Below the pieces are notes generated by a model that was given only the letters and a program-made list of their open reading frames with translations, was not told the DNA's origin and did not search any database. Below are positions 56,436 through 64,000 of a stretch of DNA of 64,000 nt, in pieces (the stretch's first letter is position 1; each line of letters starts with the position of its first letter). Made by a program: the position numbers and the translations under genes. The stretch comes from Tanypteryx hageni. Its lineage: Eukaryota; Arthropoda; Insecta; Odonata; Petaluridae. The stretch is from positions 24,219,840 through 24,283,839 of the forward strand of contig CM054116.1 in the NCBI GenBank assembly GCA_028673005.1, in the 5' to 3' direction.

Positions 56436-57048
56436 GAAAATCTCAAAAGAGTTCAACAATGCGGCCGCTAAAAATTCGCAATTGTTTAAAAAATTATTTC
56501 AAGTTTATGTATTTCTGACTGTTATATGAAGCTAAAATTTTTTGTAAAGGTAGAATTAGTAAAATAATGAAATAGGGATTATTGATCTATTAATTAATTT
56601 GTCTGCTAAAAATTCTTCAAGTTAAAACAAATAGATAAATGTATAGGTACTTAGAGACAAGCTAGGGAGCTGACATTTTTTAGTTATTTAGAAGTTAGTG
56701 CAAAGGCATAAATAAACATTTGAAAATATCCATTTCAGCAGTTAAAATTTTTTAAAATTTAAACAATTAGATAAATGTTATTTCATTTCTAGATGTGCTG
56801 CAACTTAAAAATTTCGCAGAAATGTGTGGCATTAGTACTCCACAATATAAAACGTACAATATTCTAAAATTTGCAAATTTCAGGGACTGCTTTTACTGCA
56901 ATATTGTCCCATAAAAAAAGAACGAAATCTGTGCAGAGGTGCAAACCTTTGAATTAAAAAATATTTCTAATAATGAAATATCTTTCTAAAAAAGTAATGT
57001 ATTTTCAAGGTGATATGCAATGCTTGCAGAATGGAAGCACCAACTACT
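56436..57048 (+). repeat. RepC copy 3, right arm of the inverted repeat
   Basis: Same orientation as copy 1 and mirror of copy 2. The loop between the arms (56008-56435) holds the RepB unit. Confidence 0.7.
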
Positions 57049-57197
57049 TGTATAAGTATAAAGTAGATTCAATTTCCAACAGCACGTGCAGCATGTTTTT
57101 CTATTGATGCCTGCCCCACTTCTCTTGGTCAGCTGATGTGTGGGGTTGGACGAGCAATAAGGGAACATTAAAAAATACTTTAGGCTAGAGATGATTG

Positions 57198-57430
57198 CAA
57201 TTTGAACTACCCTTCCACTGCACGTTCTGATGAAAACATTGATTGAATCACAAAAGTTTTCTAACAAAATAGCTGAATTGCAGTCCAAATACTAGCAGAT
57301 AAGTTGAACATAAGCAAAAACAGTTGTTACCAAATTATGACCGAGGTTTTGGGTAAAAGAAAGCTGTGTGCAAAAATTGTTCCGGGATGTTTTATAGATG
57401 TGATGTGAACATTAAGAAATTCTTACAGAT
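57198..57430 (+). pseudogene. mariner-type transposase relic, HTH part
   Basis: Reads NLNYPSTARSDENID, then with stops LADKLNISKNSCYQIMTEVL and GKRKLCAKIVP. This is the HTH region of mariner/SETMAR-like transposases (RPSTSRT-EN; L-IS--SV--I---LG--KVCARWVP). No catalytic domain or terminal repeats were recognised. Confidence 0.7.
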
Positions 57431-57642
57431 ATCGTGATCATCAAATTAGCTACACATTATTGAGACACTTACTTCCACGTTTTCTTCAAAACTTTAACTG
57501 TATAGGACATCAAATAGTCTGAGGATTTCAAAAAAGATTTCTTAAGTGAAAGAAATAGGCAGACTTATATGGTGAGTATATCTTACATATTATAACTGCT
57601 GTGTCCCTGTCTGCCTGTGTCTGAAGCCTCGAGTGATGTCAC

Positions 57643-57815
57643 CTCCCAGCATGAATGCAAATAAATTCAGAACAGCCGGTTCGATTTCGACGAATCTTTT
57701 GTCCAAATACTCAGCACGAACTCTTGCAGATTTTAAGTGGGTAGTTGTCTCCAGAAAAGACATGGATTTTATAACAGGATCGATTTCTTTTTTCATTTGA
57801 TTAACATGTAATTGG
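57643..57815 (-). CDS. Candidate exon B of an unrecognised gene
   Basis: Entered after acattgtattccag with one base completing a codon. Reads LHVNQMKKEIDPVIKSMSFL, ETTTHLKSARVRAEYLDKRF and VEIEPAVLNLFAFMLGG, a helical charged sequence like real protein. A gtgaca donor would leave one base, in phase with the terminal exon at 45535. If the donor is not used, the frame ends at TAA near 57590. It follows exon A (57933-58090) in phase over a 117-bp intron. Function unknown. Confidence 0.55.
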
Positions 57816-57932
57816 CTGGAATACAATGTGTAGACCTTTAGTCTTTAACATATTAAAATGTCTTACGATTGAGACTTTGACTCAAGATTTGCACCATTTC
57901 ACGTATAAAGAAATGAAGATTCTTATTTTTAC

Positions 57933-58090
57933 CATTGATTCTGCAGTTTAATTTGTGTTTGCTCACTTTTTAAGTTTATATTCAACCTTTTCCGGTTTTT
58001 CAACATTTCAAAAAGGTTAGGATAGCTGTCATTGTTCACCTCGGATTTTTGCATTGTTAGACTCGGACTTTCAAGTGCATTTGCACTAAG
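57933..58090 (-). CDS. Candidate exon A of an unrecognised gene
   Basis: Reads LSANALESPSLTMQKSEVNN, DSYPNLFEMLKNRKRLNINL and KSEQTQIKLQNQ, leaving two bases (TG) before gtaaaa. The next exon starts with C, so the phases join. The acceptor is ...tttcattgtaag. A decayed duplicate of the whole exon lies at about 62030-62164. Helical, possibly coiled-coil. Not recognised. Confidence 0.55.
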
Positions 58091-58325
58091 CTTACAATGA
58101 AACAAATGCATGGACAATAACAAATTGAAAATTTATGCTAAAAGTATCGTGTAAATATAAAACAAATGAAACACATAGCGAAGAAACTTAAAGTCAGAAA
58201 CGACTCCATTGCATTGTAATAATGGACAACTTAACATTTCAAATAGCAAGATATTTCATGCATACATTGAAAATATTGTTTTGTTTGCAAATTTTATTGG
58301 GCAGTTTAATGCAAATTAACATACA

Positions 58326-59044
58326 GGTATCCCCCAATTTACGCGTTTTCGCATATACACGATTTTGTTTTTACGACCATTTTCCGATTTAGGTACACAT
58401 CACATATTCAGTTTAACAGGATTTTATTCTTACCACCATTTATCAATATTCACGTCTCGTATTTGCATTTATGCTATTCATTATGCGCACAGTATGTGCT
58501 CTTAATAGTTTATTATTTATTAAATATTTCATAGATTCTTGCCCCTCTACTTTTTACCTATATTGTCCCTGCAATGATACCATTCATTGCATCGTACGAC
58601 AGAGCAGGGTTCTCCAGTAGTTCCCACGGCAGTACAATCTCTTTTCTTATTCTCCTCTTTGCACAAATAATGCACTTGAACCCACTTTTTTGTGCAAAAA
58701 TATTCATAGTTGTGTGAAGAGAATATATTTGTATTGGAAGTTCACTGATAGAAGGAGCTTCAATAACTCTGTGATACATGGCAGAAACTTAACGAATAAA
58801 AAAATTTAGTAATTGTAAAAGTGGACGCTGCACAGGACGCCATATCACATCAAAAACATTGTGGGGGGTTAAAACGCTCATTAAATCAAATTTAAAGATG
58901 TTAATAAGTTGAATATATCTGCTCAGTAACGTAAACAATGCCTATTACATTATTTTCAATCGGAAAAATATTTTCGATTTGCGCATTTTCACTTTACACG
59001 ACGATTTCCAGGAACGCAACTCTCGCGTAAATCGGGGATACCTC
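58326..59044. mobile_element. Tigger-like MITE, 719 bp
   Basis: Left end CAGGTATCCCCCAATTTACG after TA; right end reversed GAGGTATCCCCGATTTACGC. The right flank is not TA, so the last bases have changed. The interior repeats ACGATTT-type text near both ends (TTTACGACCATTTTCCG; TTTACACGACGATTTCC) and encodes nothing. Confidence 0.65.
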
Positions 59045-59626
59045 TTTTGATAATGTTTGTAATTAAATTCTTCTGATAATTAAGCAAAATATTTAACGCA
59101 TGGCCAGTGCATTGATAGTGATTACTTAATATTAAATAAACCACAGAACATATGATTTGCTGTACCATCAGAAACGGTACAAAACAAAAAATGTTGTTTA
59201 CCAGGAAGTGGGTCTAAATTATGTATGTGTTTTTGGTTGTGAAAATGGCGTTAACTATATGATTATTTTGAGAGGGGTAATAAAAGTGGTTCAACAAAAA
59301 ACACCATGTCACAATTCTTTGTTATAGACCCTATCACATAGGGTCACTTCACGCAAGGTTCCCGAATTGTTTCCAGGAAGTACTGCAATGGGCCTCTATT
59401 TTGAATTATATAATCTTAAATGTAATTAGTAAACTGAGTAAGCATCATAATGCTGTGCAGCACTAATTTACATACTACATATATTTGCAAGAAATTATAA
59501 ACAAAGTTATTATTTTATTTTGCAAACATTATTTTTAGAGTATTTTTTCCGTCTTGAAACCTAACCCCAATTTTCCCATAAATGATCCCACAACGCAGAT
59601 TCTCATAACACAATGTTCTTCTAGAC

Positions 59627-59916
59627 CAGTGGTGACTGATAGACTTGCCACATGTGGCAAATAGACTGTTGATGGAGGGCAAATTGATGCTCTGCTTACT
59701 TTACTACTACAATGTAATAATGTAGTAGTTGGAAAAGGAATGTAAAGTATCACATTGATTTGAATAAGAAATAATATAAAATATTATTGTGTATCATTCT
59801 AACCCTCTATAAAGTCCTATTTATAAATATAAAATAATACTTTGTATAACCTGGCAAAAATGGTGCTACATTTGCCACAATTGTGGCGAGCATGAAAATT
59901 CTATTGGACATCACTG
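59627..59916. mobile_element. hAT MITE, 290 bp
   Basis: Ends CAGTGGTGACTGATAG and, reversed, CAGTGATGTCCAATAG; both followed by a GCCACANNTGTGGCAAAT-like palindromic block. The 8-bp flanks TTCTAGAC and TCCGATAC agree in only five bases, so the insertion is old. Confidence 0.55.
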
Positions 59917-60149
59917 TCCGATACCATAACCTTGTGTTGAGGCAAGTTTTACTGATTATGAATATGTGTACTTGAGAAAGAGAAAAAGTAAAACAATCTC
60001 AGGGTGGCTACAAGGTGTTTAAGAATTTAAGTAACTAAAATACCAACTTCTGCAGGGACTCAGTTTTCAAAGTTGCAAAAAGATTAGCTCAGTATAAATC
60101 AGTTTCAGTTATAAAAAAATTCTTGTCACTAGAGTCAATTCTGCATATG

Positions 60150-60360
60150 GAAAATTAAAATTTATTATTAAATTATTAAAATTTATCACCCAATTGTGAT
60201 TTTGAACTGAATCTTTCAATTAGAACTTCCACTTTACACAATTACTTTAATAAGCTTATGCTCATATCTCATTAAATGGCACAAGCAACAATACCTTACT
60301 TTTCTCTTCCTAGCTCTAATATGATCAGTAAGGTATAGATTAAACAAGATGATCCAAATG
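60150..60360 (+). repeat. RepB-related block
   Basis: Matches 35550-35690 in reverse (CAATTAGAACTTCCACTTTA; CATTAAATGGCA; AATATGATCAGTAAGGTATA). Confidence 0.55.
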
Positions 60361-60704
60361 GAACTTATGATGCCTACTTTCCATTTAATCATTTATTTAA
60401 TACTTACATATATTGGCTTTAATAGCTTTAAAATCACTGTGGATATGTTGCTCTTTGTGCTCCCAAATTTCATAATTTAGCATTATAAAATATTACAAAT
60501 ACATTCAAACGGAATATTAAATTGATCATGCATATTTGTGCGGCAAAAATAACGTTCATAGGTATTAGAATATATTGAATCCGAGTCCAACAATAGTCGT
60601 TCCAATGGCAACACTCTCGTAATGAGTGATAAAAACTACAAAAACACCAGTATTTACTCAAAACTCTAAGAAATACGAACGATCATTAGCATTCTACAAT
60701 AAAA

Positions 60705-61440
60705 ATTAGAATCTTCATTACTTTCCTCAGAGAATAGTACAATTCTGCACCGATATTACAATTCTAAGATATTTTAATGTGCAAGAGAAAATTACCCTAC
60801 ACAATGGTTTTCAGATTTTCCATGTAAATCAAATGGGAAGGGTAGTTCCTGGAATCGAACCCGGTACTTTCAATATTCACAATAAAAACTGTCCTCAGGA
60901 TCTCGGCTCCAATAGTAGGAGATTTCCGCCAAGTGTAATGAAAATCGGTCTATTGGTGCAAATGTTAATAAGGGGGAGATGGACAGTCAGACATACAGAC
61001 ACGACAAAACTATAAGCCTATTTCCATTCTGGAAACTAGGCTAAAAATTTATTTGTATAGAGAACAACATTTACTACAAGAAAGTCCACAAGATCACATA
61101 ATTACGAGTTATGGTTTCGGAGATAGAAATTTTAAAAATTCCTGAGCAAAACTTCACATATTTTGTTTACATCAATTGCAAAGATGTTCTCTCAGAAAAC
61201 AACAATTAAAAATCCATATATTTCTCTCCCGTGCTCTTATATGATCTGTGAGGTATAGATTAAAAAATTTATTCGGATAGAGAACAACATTTACTATGAG
61301 ATCACATAATTATGACTTATAGTTTCAGAGATAAAAATTGGAGAATTCCCCAAACTTTCAATACGGTTTCATACATATTTACCATAAAGAACACCTTTGA
61401 AATCTCAGTGTATTCCATTTAAGGAGTATACTTTTTCATC
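60705..61440. repeat. RepA copy 2 followed directly by RepB units
   Basis: 60705-61044 is the second copy of the 13200-13545 repeat, with TCCTGGAATCGAACCCGG and a GGACAGTCAGACATACAGAC tail. From 61045 two RepB units follow (TTTATTTGTATAGAGAACAA and, 210 bp later, TTTATTCGGATAGAGAACAA). The two repeats may be parts of one larger element. Confidence 0.6.
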
Positions 61441-61488
61441 TTGTTCCTTATAGATACAATAAATTACAAACAATTATTAGATACTTAC

Positions 61489-61712
61489 CAATGTCATTAG
61501 ATCTCATTTTCGGATATAAGAAACCGTCAATGCCTATATCTTCAGAAAATATGTGAGGGAATGGTGCACCAACATTGCAAGGCTGGCTTGTAGACGTGAC
61601 ATGAGATGCAGTTGCATAAGAACAGCAATACAGAAATAACTTCAGCATTTCTTCAACAGTACTACAAGAATATGCAGGATTTCCATCTTGGTTCTTCCTC
61701 ATTGATGTAGGG
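61489..61712 (-). CDS. Candidate exon C of an unrecognised gene
   Basis: Clear splice sites: ...attttcag before and gtaagt after. Reads SMRKNQDGNPAYSCSTVEEM, LKLFLYCCSYATASHVTSTS, QPCNVGAPFPHIFSEDIGID and GFLYPKMRSNDI, leaving one base. Starts by completing a codon with one base. Phases allow C to join the terminal exon at 45535 directly (NDI-G-VSS) but not exon B. A well-formed internal exon, yet the family is not recognised. Confidence 0.65.
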
Positions 61713-61908
61713 CTGAAAATTTTAAAACAATTAGTATATTTTAAAGCACATCACTAAGCAAGAGATAAGTTTCTTATGACAAGTGACAGCTGGGAGTCAA
61801 CAATGGCAAATTAATTCATATTCTCATGTATACCTAAAACCTTGGTTGAACCTCAAGGGCTAGAATTTTTTGAAGAATCATTTTTGCATTTGATTATCAC
61901 ATAATCAC

Positions 61909-62345
61909 ATGGAATATGATGTCTAGACCTTCAGTCTTTAACATTTTAAAATATCTTATGATCGAGACTATGACTCGAGATTTACACTATTTCACGTAAA
62001 AAGAAATAATGATTCTTATTCTTACTTTCGATTCTGTTGTTTAATTCGTGTTTGCTCATATTTTAAGTTTATATTTGATTTTCTCCGATTTTTCAACATT
62101 TCAATTGTTGACCTCAGATTTTTGCATTGTTCGACTCGGGCTTTCAAGTGCATTTGCACTAAGCCTACAATGAAACAAACACATCAAGGACAATAACCGA
62201 TTGAAAATTTATGTGAAAAGTTTTGTGTAAATATAAAACAAATGAAATACATAGCAAAGAAAAGAAACGATTCCAATGCATTGTAATGATGGTAATTTCA
62301 AATAGAAAGATATTTCATGCATGCATGCATGGTATTCATAATTTA
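61909..62345. repeat. Direct duplicate of 57823-58262, with a decayed exon A copy
   Basis: Runs parallel to 57823-58262 for about 430 bp, for example GACCTTCAGTCTTTAACATT against GACCTTTAGTCTTTAACATA and CTTTCAAGTGCATTTGCACT in both. The exon A counterpart (about 62030-62164) has lost about 20 bp and so is out of frame. Homology also reaches into the first bases of exon B (TAATCAAATG) and then fades. Confidence 0.75.
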
Positions 62346-62890
62346 AAATATTTTGTACCTATAAAATTCCAATAAATATGCATGCAAAAGGCTCATACAG
62401 ACAATTCTAAATAGTGTCATGAGTAGAAATAAAAGGTTATGCTATGCTGAATGTTGAAAGTAAATAACCATGTGCATCAATCTTAGACAACTTTTTGAAT
62501 AAAAGAACATCATCTTATAATGTGATAATGCATCATATCATCTCATAGTTTTAATAGATATCATATATTGATACTAGTAACTTTCAACTTTTCAAGTTCA
62601 ATAGCAGATTTACCAATAGGTGCAAAAGGTGCATGACAAGCATCTCTGACTTAGTATGTCCCCCAACTCTGAATTCAAAATGTTTTTATATCAATAAACC
62701 GTAAAGCGGTCACAGCTGCTAACACAAGAAAACATGAATCACAGTGAATGCAACATTCATACATTATTTAATATGAATTATCAAAATGGTAATATCTAAA
62801 CTAATGCAAATATGGGACTCCAGAATGACTAAATCTCCAACTACGTAGCTGCTTCTTTATATAGTACTATTTTAACTGAAAAATTCATAA
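62346..62890. other. No feature seen
   Basis: AT-rich DNA without open frames or paired ends. Confidence 0.45.
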
Positions 62891-62891
62891 A

Positions 62892-63492
62892 CAGTAAAAC
62901 CTCGTTATTTCAAAATTCAAGGGACCACAAAAATATCACTTCAAATTATCCGGGTTCGAAATAAATGAACTTTAAAAAAAATCGAAATTTCTTACGATCT
63001 GCTACTTGGACAGTAAAATCATATCTATCCATTCTGCTACAAAACTTGTTGACTTTACAATGGCGAATTCATAAACAGAGCTTAAGAGACCACTTAATTC
63101 ATGATTCACGAACACCACCGCGTTTAAAAATAGGCTCGAGTGAACATCCCAATTTTTCCAGTGTGTATTTCAAGTTACTCTTTTACGCCATGTTTCAGAA
63201 GAAAGGACTTTCAACCGCGCATACTCAGCCAAAAGATTATGAAAATACATGCCAAAAAGAATGGGAAAACACTTGTGTGAAATATTGTATAGATAATAGA
63301 TGGGAACCATCACGTAGTAATTCTCTCCAATTTCGTTCAAACATTCCATACAATCAGTACGGTCAAAAATAATTAATTAATTCTTTATTAGCTCTAGGCA
63401 ACTTCATACATTGTATTGCAATTTATTTCCATCCATATTACACAGCTGTAATAAAATATACGTGCTCTCAAAATAACGTGGTCCTGCATACT
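62892..63492. mobile_element. Possible Tigger-like element
   Basis: Left end CAGTAAAACCTCGTTATTTC is a common Tigger/pogo terminus. The best right partner, reversed, is CAGTATGCAGGACCACGTTA, sharing CAGTA and ACCNCGTTATTT with a 4-base offset. No TA flanks. The 135-codon frame inside (62965-63372) resembles nothing known. Confidence 0.35.
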
Positions 63493-64000
63493 GGGTATGC
63501 TGCAGAGATTGCTCGATTTCTTTTTTTAAGCAATAAATTTTCTTAAATCTGAAAAACTTTGATATATTTCAAAACAGTAACCTTGGACCTTCCTATTGTG
63601 GTTAATTCAGCAATTTTTACAGTTTTCTGTTTACCTATATTATACATCAAATTTTGTTTGAATTTTTGCGTAGTTATGTGAATTGTGGGTTCTAAAAACC
63701 CCTATTCAATACTGAGATTAACCGAACCTCTGCATGAAAGCTACTGTGTGGTGGAAGGGGATGTAGGCACTGTTTATCTGCTTTGTGATGTCTCTCACTC
63801 TTGAGATGAATATTTTTTTTCTAATGCATCAACATTTGAGAGCTATATGGAAAGGGAGAAGGAATGGTCTTTGGATCTGGGCTACTGCTTGGTTCAGCAT
63901 TTCTTGAGAACAATATAATGAGAGTGAGAGAGAGAAACACTTATCTGACATCAATGCACAAACAAGCCCATTCAAAGATATTTACGATGCTACCGAAAGT
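63493..64000. other. No feature seen
   Basis: No open frame or repeat recognised; GAGAGTGAGAGAGAGA near 63920 is a short simple repeat. Confidence 0.45.

Noticed and set aside
62965..63372. 135-codon open frame on the plus strand
   Set aside because: No recognisable domain; lies inside a possible Tigger-like element; composition fits chance. Kept only as a note.

Overview
The window is animal nuclear DNA, most likely from an arthropod. It is AT-rich, has short exons with GT-AG introns, and is crowded with decayed transposable elements of the kinds common in arthropod genomes (hAT, piggyBac, pogo/Tigger, mariner, RTE and CR1/Jockey-like LINEs, tRNA-derived SINEs). I cannot name the species. 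No rRNA, CRISPR array, operon or intact tRNA gene was seen.

Left part (about 1-27.5 kb). One well-supported gene, the NBAS orthologue (a subunit of the ER tethering complex NRZ), lies on the minus strand. Twenty-one coding exons were placed by eye, with matching splice phases from the ATG at 27497 to a donor at 2063. They give about 1001 residues, the N-terminal 40-45 per cent of the family's usual length. The rest of the gene must lie left of the window. Its long introns hold transposons: a TA-flanked element, a foldback element, hAT, piggyBac and MULE-like elements, and a 6-kb hAT that carries a LINE and a SINE cluster inside it.

Middle (27.5-38.9 kb). This is a graveyard of nested elements. 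One decayed RTE-type LINE (plus strand, pieces from 30.2 to 38.5 kb) is split by a dispersed repeat. That repeat is split by a 3.4-kb pogo-like transposon with 26-bp perfect inverted ends and a TA target duplication. The pogo transposase gene is in turn split by a 742-bp hAT element with an exact 8-bp duplication. Two small elements (Harbinger-like and TA-flanked) interrupt the same LINE further on.

Right part (38.9-64 kb). Four candidate coding exons on the minus strand (61489-61712, 57933-58090, 57643-57815 and a terminal exon 45327-45535) suggest a second gene that I do not recognise. Its stop codon is followed by 6.4 kb of unusually transposon-free AT-rich DNA, possibly a long 3' UTR. An exon-bearing segment of about 430 bp is duplicated 4.1 kb away. 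Between the exons lie a ZBED-like hAT relic, a broken but intron-containing copy of an unnamed transposase-like family (50.7-53.2 kb), an inverted repeat split by a piggyBac derivative, a TA-flanked element, a mariner HTH relic and several MITEs.

All gene calls come from hand translation and recalled family sequences. No search was run.
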